DNA from: Leucobacter komagatae
GTDB taxonomy: Bacteria; Actinomycetota; Actinomycetes; Actinomycetales; Microbacteriaceae
DNA: 64,000 nt
Direction: 5' to 3'
Assembly: GCF_000834055.1 (NCBI RefSeq)
Contig: NZ_JXSQ01000008.1
Coordinates: forward strand, 1-64,000
Positions 17,681-26,214 of this stretch are shown here, one piece after another (position 1 is the first letter of the stretch; each line of letters begins with the position of its first letter). A program made the position numbers and the translations under genes. The notes under the pieces were generated by a model, which ran no database searches, was not told the origin of the DNA, and saw only the letters and a program-made list of their open reading frames with translations.

Positions 17681-18253
17681 ATGAACAGCATGACGGGGCC
17701 GACTGGCAATGACACCAGGGGCGAGCGCGTTCCAGCTGTCGAGCGGGCAACGGGTCGCTCGTGGAGCGACTGGCTTGCGGTGTTCGATGCGCACGGTGCG
17801 CGCTCGCTCAGCCACGCGGAAATCGCGAAGCTTGCGCTGGCGACGATGCCACCGGGCGTCGACAACGAGGGGTGGTGGGCGCAGGGCACCGCGATTGCTT
17901 TCGAGCAGCACGTCGGGCTCCGCGTCCCAGGGCAGTCGTCGACAGGAGACTTTCGTGTGAGCGCGAGTCGTACGCTCCCGGTTGACCGCGACGCGGCGAT
18001 TGCTGCCTGGGTTGCCGCCAACGGCGCGGCGGCCGAGCATCTTGGTCATTCGGTGTCCGGATTGCGGACGTCTGAGACCGCGAAGCGATCGTTCGTGCGT
18101 TTCTCGCTCGGTGGCGCGGGGAAGGTCGAAGTGTCTGCGGCGCCGAAGGACGCAGGGAAGACCGTCCTCGCGGTCAGCCATGAAGGACTTGCCGACGGCT
18201 CGGTCATTGAGCGGTGGCGCGCGCACTGGAAGGCGCAGCTCGGCGCGCTCTAG
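17681..18253 (+). CDS. DUF4287-like protein with SRPBCC-like C-terminus
   Basis: A 190-residue cytosolic protein. Residues about 20-95 (ATGRSWSDWLAVFDAHGARS, then LSHAEIAKLAL, WWAQGTAIAFEQHVGLR) resemble the DUF4287 domain as I recall it. The C-terminal part (KRSFVRFSLGGAGKVEVSAA ... VIERWRAHWKAQLGAL) looks like the end of an AHSA1/SRPBCC ligand-binding fold. No biochemical function is known to me. The start is set at 17681 because it follows a -10 box by 6 nt and the longer frame runs through a low-complexity repeat. The gap of about 140 nt to the next gene shows no further gene. Confidence 0.7.
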   Translation: MNSMTGPTGNDTRGERVPAVERATGRSWSDWLAVFDAHGARSLSHAEIAKLALATMPPGVDNEGWWAQGTAIAFEQHVGLRVPGQSSTGDFRVSASRTLPVDRDAAIAAWVAANGAAAEHLGHSVSGLRTSETAKRSFVRFSLGGAGKVEVSAAPKDAGKTVLAVSHEGLADGSVIERWRAHWKAQLGAL

Positions 18254-18392
18254 TGCGCTCTCCTGCCGCTTGGTTGGCGCGGGGCGGGGGTGGATCCCCT
18301 CCGTGTTCAGCTGCCAACCAGCGTGCATCGACATCATAGACTCACGAATGTTTTGGGAAAGCTCAAGACATAACACTTTCGGGGGGAACACC

Positions 18393-19388
18393 TTGGATCA
18401 GAAAATCGGACTCGTGTGGAACCCATCGAAGGTCAGCGAGGAAGACCTCCGCAGCGCGATCGACACCGCCCTCACAAATGTCGGGAGCACCGGCGGTGAC
18501 CCGGATGGAGACGCGGCACAGGGCACCCCAGCCGCACCCGAGGTGCAGTGGTTCGAAACGACCCCGGAGGATCCGGGCCAGGGCGCAGCCGCGAAGGCTC
18601 TCGCCGCCGGTTGCAATATCGTCGTTGCGGCGGGCGGTGACGGGACGGTTCGGGCAGTCGCCGAGGGGATCGGGGGAACGGGCTCACCCGAGGCAGAACT
18701 CGGGATCATCCCCCTCGGCACGGGCAACCTGCTCGCCCGCAATCTCGGTGTGCCACTGGGAAACATCACCGCGGCATTCTCCCGAGTACTCACCGGCACC
18801 GCCTCGCCGCTCGACCTCGGCGAGGTGCGGATCAGTTTCGCGAACGGGTCGGTCGAGCAGCACGGGTTCGTCGTCATGATCGGCTTCGGGATCGACGCAC
18901 ACATGATCGTGGAGACCGACGACGAGCTCAAGGCCAAAGCGGGCTGGCTCGCCTACGTCGAGTCGCTCGGCCGCGCCGCGACAGCGACTGAGGTCGTTGA
19001 GTTCTCCCTTTCCCTCGATGACGAACGCCCCGCGCCAGAACACGCGCACACGCTCCTCATCGCGAACTGCGGAATGATCCAGGGCGGGATGACGCTCGTA
19101 CCAGACGCGCAACCGGACGATGGGCAACTCGACCTGCTCGTCCTCCGCGCAGACGGCGCGGCAGCATGGCTCGACACGATGCGCAACATGGTGTGGGACA
19201 ACGGCCTCAAGCGGATCCTCACCCGCGCAGACCGCGCAGAAAGCTCCGACAGCACACAGCACCTGCGGGCGACGACCGTGCGAGCCCAGCTCCCCCACCC
19301 GCATGCGTTTGAGGTCGACGGGGACAACTTTGAGGACGTCACAGGGTTCGAGGTGCGGATCCTCCCATCCGCCCTCGCAGTCCGGTAG
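18393..19388 (+). CDS. Diacylglycerol/lipid kinase family protein (DAGK_cat)
   Basis: A 331-residue lipid kinase-like protein. The nucleotide-binding signature VAAGGDGTVRAVAEG lies near residue 75, followed by LGIIPLGTGNLLARNLGVP. The YegS-like C-terminal domain includes HAHTLLIANCGMIQGGMTLV and PDDGQLDLLVLRA, and it ends with HAFEVDGDNFEDVTGFEV. It would phosphorylate diacylglycerol, sphingosine or a related lipid at the membrane surface. The start is TTG at 18393 (MDQKIGLVWNPSKV), 6 nt after a run of six G. An ATG at 18348 is an alternative. It is convergent with the response regulator gene. Confidence 0.88.
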   Translation: MDQKIGLVWNPSKVSEEDLRSAIDTALTNVGSTGGDPDGDAAQGTPAAPEVQWFETTPEDPGQGAAAKALAAGCNIVVAAGGDGTVRAVAEGIGGTGSPEAELGIIPLGTGNLLARNLGVPLGNITAAFSRVLTGTASPLDLGEVRISFANGSVEQHGFVVMIGFGIDAHMIVETDDELKAKAGWLAYVESLGRAATATEVVEFSLSLDDERPAPEHAHTLLIANCGMIQGGMTLVPDAQPDDGQLDLLVLRADGAAAWLDTMRNMVWDNGLKRILTRADRAESSDSTQHLRATTVRAQLPHPHAFEVDGDNFEDVTGFEVRILPSALAVR

Positions 19389-19401
19389 CACGCCACCCGA
19401 G

Positions 19402-20094
19402 TTACAAGTCGGCCCCGAGCGCAGCGAGCTGCACGCGCGACGTTGCCCCGCTCTTCGCGTACAGCGCGCCAACGTGCGTTTTCGCTGTGGTGAGGCCAAC
19501 GTGCAGCTCGTCAGCGATCTGCTGATTCGTGAGCCCGAGCACCAAGAGTGCGAGCACCTCGCGCTCGCGGGGCGTCAGCTCGCTCAGCCAGGCCACCGCC
19601 GGCGCGTCGGCGCCGCGTTGGGCTGCGCTGCCTGTTCCGCTTTCCGCTGATGCGCCGGCGCCGCGTTGGGCTGCGGCAAAGCCCGCGATGACGGAACCTG
19701 TGACCACCGGGTCAAGGACGTGCCGTTCAGCCGCGACGTGCCGCACCGCCTCGATGAGGTCGCCCCCGCTCGTGCTCTTCAGCAGGTAGCCGTGTGCTCC
19801 GGCAGCGAGCGCGCTCGCGAGGAGCTCGCCCGAGTCGTATGTGGTGAGCACCAACACGCGCGTAGCCGTCTCAGCGGTGATGCGCTCGGTCGCCCATACC
19901 CCGTCGGTTCCCGGCATGCGAAGGTCGAGAATCGCGACGTCTGGCCGCTCCCGGTGACATGCGGCGAGCGCGTCGAAGCCGTTTCCTGCCTCGGCTACGA
20001 CCTCGATGTCGTCACCGGTGTGCAGGATCGCAACGACCCCACTTCGCACCGCCTCATGGTCATCTGCGACGACGACTCGAATCGGGGTATTCAT
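19402..20094 (-). CDS. NarL/LuxR-family response regulator
   Basis: A 230-residue response regulator. The receiver domain occupies residues 5-120, with the acidic pair in VVADDHEAVRSGV, phospho-acceptor Asp in VAILDLRMPGTDGV, the conserved Thr in VLVLTTYDSG and Lys in GYLLKSTSGGDL. A LuxR-type helix-turn-helix is at the C-terminus (LTPREREVLALLVLGLTNQQ, then IADELHVGLTTAKTHVGALY). The linker contains Ala/Gly/Ser-rich low-complexity sequence. The start overlaps the histidine kinase stop by 4 nt, so they form one two-component system. Targets are unknown. Confidence 0.94.
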   Translation of the reverse strand: MNTPIRVVVADDHEAVRSGVVAILHTGDDIEVVAEAGNGFDALAACHRERPDVAILDLRMPGTDGVWATERITAETATRVLVLTTYDSGELLASALAAGAHGYLLKSTSGGDLIEAVRHVAAERHVLDPVVTGSVIAGFAAAQRGAGASAESGTGSAAQRGADAPAVAWLSELTPREREVLALLVLGLTNQQIADELHVGLTTAKTHVGALYAKSGATSRVQLAALGADL

Positions 20095-21314
20095 TGCGGC
20101 CTCCCGGCTTCGGTGTGGTGTAACGGAACGGTGAGTGTTGCTCGCCAGCCGCCAGGCGCCTGCGCCGATTCGAGTTCGCCGCCGACGCTCGCGAGCAGCA
20201 CCCTGGTGCCCCCGATCCCCAGCCCCGTGCCCGGCGGGCGCACCGGCGGGTGAGGCGGGACAGCGTTCTCGAGCGAGACACGCATGGTGCTGCCGTCCGG
20301 GGTGACTTCGGTGCGAAAGCTGACGTTGCCTTCGCCGTGTTTCGCGCTGTTTGCGACGAGCTCTTGGAGGGCGCGCAGCACGAGCTTCGCCCGAGTTGGC
20401 TCGGCGCTTTGGAGGGCCTCACTCAGGCGCTCTTTCGCTCCGGTCTCCCAGTCGAATGCTCGCCCGGCTGGAAGCATCTGCCCGAGCTGGGCGAACGCCT
20501 CAGCGAGCCGCACCGGGTCGCTGGGGTCACCGTCACCGGCAACCTCATCCACCACGGTGAGGACAGAGATGAGATCGCGCAGTTCGCGGTGGGCACGCTC
20601 CGTTCCGCTCGTTGCGCGATCAAGGCTCAGCGTGAGTTGCGCGAGTCCCCCAGCTGATTGCAGCTTCGCGGCTTGGAGTTTGGCCGCTTCGATGTGCAGG
20701 CCAGCAACGGCGATCTGGTTCGCGACGAGGTCATGGAGATCGTGGGCGATACGAGTGCGGAGCTCCCGGTTCTCGGCAGCGTGCCTTCCGGCGAGCTCCG
20801 TCCGCGTGAGCACTCGCTCGGCGCGGACGTTCCCTCCCCAGAGCCCCGATACGAGCACGATGAGTGCCCACTGAAACAGCATCACCGCGAGGTCGGGGCG
20901 ACTCTGCGCGACGAGAGGGATACCGATCGCGAGCCCAATACCAGCGGCCACGGCGATCCGCAGCAGGATCCGCACACCGCGTACGCTGCCGTACTTCACG
21001 GCAGCGTAGATGAGGTCGGTGAGTATGGCCACCACCGCAAGACTCGCTCCCATGAGCACATCGAGCGTCGCAACAACAACGCCTACCCCGAGCGCGAGCA
21101 TGGGCATACGCGTGCGCAGCAGGAGCAGTGCGCTCATGGCACCGAGCGTGAGCAGGAACGCCGACCGTGGGGCGTGCAGCACAGCGAGGTGCTGCCACAG
21201 GCCGAATACGCCGAACGACCAGAGCACGACGCCGACGACGAGCCAGAACACTGCGATCGCGATCGCACGGCTTGCCGGCTGCGACCGCAGTCTTTCAATC
21301 CAAGCAACGCCCAT
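20091..21314 (-). CDS. NarL-type sensor histidine kinase
   Basis: A 407-residue kinase with several N-terminal hydrophobic segments (about residues 15-150: AIAIAVFWLVVGVVLWSFGV, AFLLTLGAMSALLLLRTRM and others). A HisKA_3 box follows with the phosphorylated His in RTRIAHDLHDLVANQIAVAG, then a HATPase domain (LVLRALQELVANSAKHGEG, later PPGTGLGIGGTRVLLASVGG). There is no obvious extracellular sensor domain, so it probably senses membrane or intramembrane signals, as DesK-like kinases do. The start at 21314 (MGVAWIERL) is preferred because GAGG lies 8 nt upstream. A frame from 21353 is possible. Partner of the response regulator next to it. Confidence 0.9.
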   Translation of the reverse strand: MGVAWIERLRSQPASRAIAIAVFWLVVGVVLWSFGVFGLWQHLAVLHAPRSAFLLTLGAMSALLLLRTRMPMLALGVGVVVATLDVLMGASLAVVAILTDLIYAAVKYGSVRGVRILLRIAVAAGIGLAIGIPLVAQSRPDLAVMLFQWALIVLVSGLWGGNVRAERVLTRTELAGRHAAENRELRTRIAHDLHDLVANQIAVAGLHIEAAKLQAAKLQSAGGLAQLTLSLDRATSGTERAHRELRDLISVLTVVDEVAGDGDPSDPVRLAEAFAQLGQMLPAGRAFDWETGAKERLSEALQSAEPTRAKLVLRALQELVANSAKHGEGNVSFRTEVTPDGSTMRVSLENAVPPHPPVRPPGTGLGIGGTRVLLASVGGELESAQAPGGWRATLTVPLHHTEAGRPQ

Positions 21315-21421
21315 GGTTCCATCCTCGCGCACACGGGCCAAACCGGGGCTCATTCGAACGGAGGAGAAGGACCGACCGGCCGCATGACGCGCGCACGCTT
21401 CACGCCAGCGATGCTTGCTGG

Positions 21422-22003
21422 ATGAACATCATTGTGATCGGCATCATCGCCTGCGAGATCGGGTTTTGGGCTGTGCTCGCGGCGGGCCTTGGCGCACGCT
21501 ACCTGTTGCGCATGCGGCGGCTCTCGAGCGTGCTGCTGCTGTGCGTGCCGCTGCTCGACCTGCTGCTGCTCGGGCTTATCACGTGGGATCTCGCGGTCAA
21601 CGGCGCGACCGCCGACTTCGCGCACGGCCTCGGTGCGGTCTACCTCGGCTTCACGGTCGCGTTCGGCCATCAGATCATCGGACGCGCAGATGGCTGGTTC
21701 GCGCACCGCTTCGCCGGCGGCCCGCCACCGTTCAAGGCGCCGAAGTCTGGCCCTGCGCAGCTGCGGTACGAATGGCAGCAGTGGGGCAGGATGCTGCTCT
21801 GCGCGGTGATCGCGACCGCGGTGATCGGCCTCATCGTGTGGCTCGTCGGCGACACGTCGCGCACGGAACAGCTCGTCGGGTGGATCGGCCGCGTGTGGAT
21901 CGTCACCGGCATTTGGTTCGTCGGCTGGCCCCTGTGGCTGACGGTGTCGGGCGGCGGCAACGCGCGGAGTCAACCCGAGCGCGCCTCCTCCGAAGGGCAG
22001 TAA
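21422..22003 (+). CDS. Integral membrane protein of unknown function
   Basis: A 193-residue protein with about five hydrophobic segments: IIVIGIIACEIGFWAVLAAG at the N-terminus, SSVLLLCVPLLDLLLLGLIT, a segment around AHGLGAVYLGFTVAFGHQII, LLCAVIATAVIGLIVWLV, and a last one ending WFVGWPLWLTVSG. A hydrophilic loop with Phe, Pro and Lys (PPPFKAPKSGPAQLRYEW) separates TM3 from TM4. I cannot name the family with confidence. It is a single gene divergent from the histidine kinase, with about 107 nt between starts, and ends at a strong hairpin. ATG 21422 is chosen as the first Met of the hydrophobic N-terminus. Confidence 0.75.
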   Translation: MNIIVIGIIACEIGFWAVLAAGLGARYLLRMRRLSSVLLLCVPLLDLLLLGLITWDLAVNGATADFAHGLGAVYLGFTVAFGHQIIGRADGWFAHRFAGGPPPFKAPKSGPAQLRYEWQQWGRMLLCAVIATAVIGLIVWLVGDTSRTEQLVGWIGRVWIVTGIWFVGWPLWLTVSGGGNARSQPERASSEGQ

Positions 22004-22008
22004 CGGCA

Positions 22009-22047
22009 GAAGCCTGCCGGGAGAGGAGACCTCTCCCGGCAGGCTTC
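22009..22047. terminator. Bidirectional hairpin terminator (membrane protein / tctA)
   Basis: Perfect 17-bp arms (22009-22025, 22031-22047) with loop gagac, between convergent genes. It ends the putative mevalonate operon on the minus strand. Confidence 0.85.
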
Positions 22048-22058
22048 ACGCTGCATCA

Positions 22059-23441
22059 CTAACCGAATAGCGCTCCAATTGCCGGAACAGTCAACGCGGC
22101 TACGTAGTAGCCCATGAACTGAACACCGGTGTGCACCTGGAACATCCGGTTGAGGAGGCCACCGACGAGGCCGATGCTCACTGCGACAAGGAGAGCGACC
22201 GGGCCGCCCTCGTAGAGGCAGATAACCGCGATGAGGCCGGCAAACGCCCCGATGATCGCTTCGTGCGACACCTTGCGCATAATCCATGATGCGGCACGGT
22301 GGGCCTGGGTCATGGCAAACGGGTAGGTGATGAGCAACGCGATGATCACCGCGATGAGCCCGAATACCAAGAACTGCCACGGCTCGAGCATGTTGTGGAG
22401 GTTGTTCGTCGTGCCCGTCTCCGCGTCAATGGTGTACACCGGAGGTGCATTGAACAGCGGGTTGGCGGGGCCAGCCGCCATTGGCGACAGCGGCAGACCG
22501 ATCGCGATCAACGGAATAAGCGTCTCAGCGATATACGTCGACTCCGTCGTGCCGTTCTTGATCGCCATCATCGAGGTCAGACGCCGGTAACCGTTCTTGA
22601 TGCGGCCTCCGAATGTCTCGCCCATGAGCACCGTCATCGCTACTGGCGAGAATACGAAGGTGGCGCTCGATACAACGGCCGCAGCGGCGGTGCCGGAGAG
22701 CTGGCCACGGTCGAGCACGCGCAGCGGGTTCGGGGCACGACCCTTCCAGGTGCGCACGTCAGCGGCAAGCTCGAACGTGCGGGGGGCGTCGCGCTTGAGC
22801 AGTTTTCGCCCGACCGGGCTGGAAGCGAGCACAAGGTCAGCGATGAGCGGTCCGATCGCGATACCAAGGAAGAAGCTGATCGAGAGACCCTTGCCGAGCA
22901 CGCCTGTGGCCCACCCTTGCAGGCCGACAATGATGAGCACGAACGGTACGAGGGCGATCAGGGCGCCCCACCGGCCCTTCGAGAGCACGGCGATGAGCAC
23001 TGCCGCGGCAAGGAACAGCCACGGTGCTACCGAGCTGATCGCGTCAGAGAACGGAGTGAGGATCATCGCAAACAGCACGGCGAGTGGCACAGCAATGAGC
23101 GCGGCGACGACGCCACCAGAAATCGCTTTACGCAGCGCAATGTGGGGCACGCCAAGCTCGCGCAACATTTGCGCGTCTCGCAGCAGAGGCGCTGCGAGAG
23201 TATCTCCGGGGATACCCAAGAGCGTCGTCGGGATTGCGTGCGTGATGTGTTTAGCGGCGATCGCCGCCATGAAGAAGGCGAATACGCCGACCGGCGGCAC
23301 TCCCAATAGGATCACGAGGAGCGTAAGGGGCGCGATGGTCGCCGTTTCATCAGTGCCTGAGACGAGGCCGAGCAGACCAAACACTACGGCCCCAGCGAGG
23401 GCCATACTGATGGCCCAGAGAGCGAGTTCGAGGAGTTCCAT
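22059..23441 (-). CDS. TctA-family transporter permease, candidate mevalonate carrier
   Basis: A 460-residue membrane protein with about 10-12 hydrophobic segments. TctA-like features include TTLLGIPGDTLAAPLLRDAQ near residue 70 and, in the second half, ATFVFSPVAMTVLMGETFGG, TTESTYIAETLIPLIAIGLP and FNAPPVYTID. TctA proteins are the large subunits of tripartite tricarboxylate transporters. This one is shorter and more divergent than typical 500-residue members, and no TctC binding protein is nearby. It is last in the HMG-CoA reductase/lyase operon. Its ATG overlaps the stop of the small membrane protein (TAATG). Transport of mevalonate or another HMG-related acid is inferred from context only. 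Confidence 0.85.
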   Translation of the reverse strand: MELLELALWAISMALAGAVVFGLLGLVSGTDETATIAPLTLLVILLGVPPVGVFAFFMAAIAAKHITHAIPTTLLGIPGDTLAAPLLRDAQMLRELGVPHIALRKAISGGVVAALIAVPLAVLFAMILTPFSDAISSVAPWLFLAAAVLIAVLSKGRWGALIALVPFVLIIVGLQGWATGVLGKGLSISFFLGIAIGPLIADLVLASSPVGRKLLKRDAPRTFELAADVRTWKGRAPNPLRVLDRGQLSGTAAAAVVSSATFVFSPVAMTVLMGETFGGRIKNGYRRLTSMMAIKNGTTESTYIAETLIPLIAIGLPLSPMAAGPANPLFNAPPVYTIDAETGTTNNLHNMLEPWQFLVFGLIAVIIALLITYPFAMTQAHRAASWIMRKVSHEAIIGAFAGLIAVICLYEGGPVALLVAVSIGLVGGLLNRMFQVHTGVQFMGYYVAALTVPAIGALFG

Positions 23442-23878
23442 TAGTTCGTTGTCTCCTCTGTAGAGCGACGCTGCTCGTTCTTCAAGTGCTGCGCACGGAG
23501 GTCGTCGTAGAGGCCGAGTTCGCGCACCTCTGCAAGGGTCGCAGCCGGCAGCTCGTCAGGATCGCCGAGCGGGCCGAGCTCAGCCTCAATGGCGTCCATC
23601 GCCTCTGCTCGCGACCCAGTGCTGGCTTCGCCAATGCGAACAACGCGCTTGGGCTTGAAGATCCTGGCGGCGATCACTGCGGCAAGCACGCACGCGGCGA
23701 GTCCGCTCACGAGTGAGTAGGAGTGGGCGAGCGCGTCGCCTCCGGTGAGGATGCCAAAGCCCCACTCCGCGGCAAAATAGGCAGGCACGGCGATGCCGAC
23801 GCCGAGTCCGATCGAGGCGATGAGGTGCCGGCTGTCAACCGTGTCACCCCACACCTCCAGAAGGTGGTCGTTATTCAT
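23441..23878 (-). CDS. Small two-helix membrane protein partner of TctA
   Basis: A 145-residue protein with two hydrophobic helices (about residues 19-40, LIASIGLGVGIAVPAYFAAE, and 53-73, YSLVSGLAACVLAAVIAARI) and a charged cytosolic C-terminal tail of about 70 residues (AEAMDAIEAELGPLGD, LAEVRELGLYDDLRAQHLKN). It occupies the TctB position, but TctB normally has four membrane helices, and I see no TctB signature. It probably forms part of the permease complex. AGAGGAC precedes the ATG at 23878. Its stop overlaps the permease start, and the lyase gene lies 15 nt upstream, so all belong to one transcript. Confidence 0.75.
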   Translation of the reverse strand: MNNDHLLEVWGDTVDSRHLIASIGLGVGIAVPAYFAAEWGFGILTGGDALAHSYSLVSGLAACVLAAVIAARIFKPKRVVRIGEASTGSRAEAMDAIEAELGPLGDPDELPAATLAEVRELGLYDDLRAQHLKNEQRRSTEETTN

Positions 23879-23893
23879 TCAAGGTCCTCTTTT

Positions 23894-24835
23894 CTAGCGG
23901 GCCAGCGCCATTGCGACTCGTGATGTTGGGGGCTTCCGGAGCGCGGCGCTTAGCCACGCACTGGTCTCAGTCAGTGCATCGAGATCGATGCCAGTGCGAA
24001 TGCCCAGCCCAGCGAGCATCCAGAGAAGATCATCGGTTGCAAGGTTTCCCGTCGCCGATTTCGCAAAGGGACAGCCTCCGGTTCCGGCCGCCGAAGCATC
24101 GAAGACACGCACACCAGCGGCGAGACCTGCTGCGACGTTCGCGAGCGCTTGGCCATAGGTGTCGTGCATATGCAGGGCGAGATCGGTGATGGGGATCCCT
24201 TCGCCTGTCAGCGTGCGGATAACTTCGGTGACCTGGCCAGGGGTCGCGACGCCGATCGTGTCTCCGAGCGAGAGTTCGCTCACACCAAATGCGCGCATTC
24301 GCTGCGCGAGTCCGAGGACGTCGCGCACGTTGACGGCACCCTCCCACGGGTCACCGAACACCATCGACAGATAACCCCGAACTCGCACCCCGTCGGCCGC
24401 TGCCCGCGCCACTACCGCCGCCGCGGCAGCTTCCATTGCTTCGCGCGACGCGCCAAGATTGGACTGCGAGAACGACTCGGTGACGCTGAGAAAGACAGCG
24501 ATCTCCTCTGCACCTGCCGCCCTCGCGAGCTCATATCCGCGGAGGTTCGGTACGAGAACGGGCGTGCGAGCCTGCAGGTGGGAGACGCGACGAAGCACCT
24601 CGTCAGAACCCGCCATTGCTGGGACCCGGTCGGGCCGTACAAAGCTCCCCACCTCGATCACGGGGCACCCAGCGGCGGCAAGGCGCTCGATGAGCTCAAC
24701 CCGGTCGTCGATGCCGAGAATGCTGGCTTCCGCCTGCAACCCATCTCGCGGCGCCATCTCCCAAATCTCGACCGTGTCTGGCAGCCCAGCGAGCGGCGAC
24801 GCCGTGGGGAGACCGAGCGCCCGGATGTCGCTCAC
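23894..24835 (-). CDS. mvaB: Hydroxymethylglutaryl-CoA lyase
   Basis: HMG-CoA lyase splits HMG-CoA into acetyl-CoA and acetoacetate. The 313-residue TIM-barrel protein has the N-terminal metal motif EMAPRDGLQAE (Arg30, Asp31), EVGSFVRPDRVPAMAG, the metal histidines in LHMHDTYGQALAN and the flexible-loop signature GTGGCPFAKSATGNLATDDL with the catalytic cysteine at residue 255. The canonical loop is usually GGCPYAxGASGN, so Ser and Thr replace Gly and Ser here, a modest variation. The GTG start overlaps the HMG-CoA reductase stop (GTGA), so the two enzymes are translationally coupled. Isopropylmalate synthase-like relatives are excluded by the Cys loop. Confidence 0.95.
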   Translation of the reverse strand: MSDIRALGLPTASPLAGLPDTVEIWEMAPRDGLQAEASILGIDDRVELIERLAAAGCPVIEVGSFVRPDRVPAMAGSDEVLRRVSHLQARTPVLVPNLRGYELARAAGAEEIAVFLSVTESFSQSNLGASREAMEAAAAAVVARAAADGVRVRGYLSMVFGDPWEGAVNVRDVLGLAQRMRAFGVSELSLGDTIGVATPGQVTEVIRTLTGEGIPITDLALHMHDTYGQALANVAAGLAAGVRVFDASAAGTGGCPFAKSATGNLATDDLLWMLAGLGIRTGIDLDALTETSAWLSAALRKPPTSRVAMALAR

Positions 24836-26103
24836 TGCTGCTCCCGAAGCTGCGTGAGCAACTGCTCCGCAACATCCTGGCGCACCCGCCCGTCAGCGAC
24901 GAGAGCTGTGGCGAGCGCATCGACTTCCTCGGCGGCCGCGCCAGCTGCCACGGCGACGTTGCGTGCGTGCAGCCCCATGTGTCCGCGCTGAATTCCTTCC
25001 GCGGCAAGCGCCCGAACCGCTGCAACGTTCTGGGCGAGGCCGACTGCACAGACGATCTCACCAAGCTCTGCGGCAGAACGAACCTCGGTGATCCCGACAG
25101 CGGCGCGTGCCGCGGGATGGCTCTTCGTCGCCCCGCCGACAAGGCCGACAGCCATCGGGAGCTCGAGCGTTGCGACGAGCGCGCCCGAAGCATCCCGCTC
25201 AAAGCGCGAGAGAGCACGGTATCTTCCATCGCGTGCCGCGTAGGAATGCGCGCCAGCCTCTACGGCACGCGTGTCGTTTCCGGTTGCGAGGACCACCGCA
25301 GAGATGCCGTTCATGATGCCCTTGTTGTGGGTCGACGCACGGTAGGGATCGTCCACCGCGAGGAGGGCCCCAGTGAGCATGTCCGCGACGACCTGCTCTC
25401 CGCCGAGCGCCTCGGGTTCGATGCTGAGCTTGGCGCGTACCAGGCGCATGTCGGCAAGGTTGGTGAGGATCCGCAGCAGCGGCCTACCCCCGGCGATTTC
25501 TGCGAGCCGACCGGCGACCGCCTCAGCCATGGTATTCACGGCGTTTGCGCCCATAGCATCCGCGACATCGACGACGAGATGAACGACCACGTGCACGCCA
25601 CCCGCAGAGCTGGGCACCAGGCGAACCCGGACCTCGCGTGCTCCCCCGCCGATCTCAACGAGCTTTGGGTCCTGCTCGTTCGCGAGCGTGATGATTTCGA
25701 CCGCTGACTCGAGGATACGTGCACGCGCGCCGTGCGGGTCCGTGACGTCAAGCAGCTGGATCTGGGCTTGCATGAGCGGAGCGCTCGTGGTGGTGGTGAT
25801 GCCGCCGAGCGGCCGCGCCATGCGAGCAATGTTCGACGCTGCGGCGACGACGGAAGGCTCTTCCGTTGCCATGGGCACGAGGACTTCGCGCCCGTTGACG
25901 ATGAAGTTTGTTGCAATGCCGACGGGGACACCAATCTGGCCGATAACGTTTTCGATCATCCGCTCGGCCTGCTCTTCGGAGAGGCCATCGCCCGTGAGCG
26001 GTTGAAGCGCGACCTCATCGATGTCCAGCGCTTCGGCGAGCGCGGTGCGCCGCTCTGAAACGCTGAGATTACGGAGTCCGCTCAGGCGGGAAGTCTTGGC
26101 CAC
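24832..26103 (-). CDS. mvaA: Hydroxymethylglutaryl-CoA reductase, class II (degradative type)
   Basis: A 423-residue HMG-CoA reductase of the Pseudomonas mevalonii class. The run matches that class: the ENVIG segment, IATNFIVNGREVLVPMATEE with an acidic pair at 81-82, DAMGANAVNTMAE at 182-194, THNKGIMNGI with Lys261, Asp277 in ATGNDTRA, GLAQNVAAVRALAAEGIQRG and His375 in RGHMGLHARN. No membrane anchor is present. In P. mevalonii this enzyme oxidises mevalonate plus CoA to HMG-CoA with NAD+. It is coupled to HMG-CoA lyase here, and no mevalonate kinase is nearby, so degradation is the likely direction. GTG start with GAGAGGA upstream. Confidence 0.93.
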   Translation of the reverse strand: MAKTSRLSGLRNLSVSERRTALAEALDIDEVALQPLTGDGLSEEQAERMIENVIGQIGVPVGIATNFIVNGREVLVPMATEEPSVVAAASNIARMARPLGGITTTTSAPLMQAQIQLLDVTDPHGARARILESAVEIITLANEQDPKLVEIGGGAREVRVRLVPSSAGGVHVVVHLVVDVADAMGANAVNTMAEAVAGRLAEIAGGRPLLRILTNLADMRLVRAKLSIEPEALGGEQVVADMLTGALLAVDDPYRASTHNKGIMNGISAVVLATGNDTRAVEAGAHSYAARDGRYRALSRFERDASGALVATLELPMAVGLVGGATKSHPAARAAVGITEVRSAAELGEIVCAVGLAQNVAAVRALAAEGIQRGHMGLHARNVAVAAGAAAEEVDALATALVADGRVRQDVAEQLLTQLREQQ

Positions 26104-26185
26104 GTCTTTGTCCTCTCATGCGGACCGCGCACGCCGCGGTCACCCCATCCGAGCTATCAAAGCAGGCCGAGCACCGCGAGATCAG

Positions 26186-26208
26186 GTCCAAATTGGACGT
26201 AATTGGAC
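26186..26208. promoter_or_regulatory. Candidate operator for the mevalonate operon
   Basis: The perfect palindrome gtccaa-a-ttggac (26186-26198) is followed by a second aattggac copy (26201-26208), exactly 10 bp from the first. It lies about 83-105 nt upstream of the HMG-CoA reductase start, in the 111-bp gap after the regulator gene. Position and helical phasing suit an activator site. Confidence 0.55.
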
Positions 26209-26214
26209 GGTCGA

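Noticed and set aside
23441-23878. Calling the small membrane protein TctB
   Set aside because: It has only two hydrophobic helices and a soluble tail, whereas TctB normally has four helices and no such tail.
24832-26103. HMG-CoA reductase for isoprenoid synthesis
   Set aside because: It belongs to the degradative class II pattern, is coupled to HMG-CoA lyase, and there are no kinase genes in the window.
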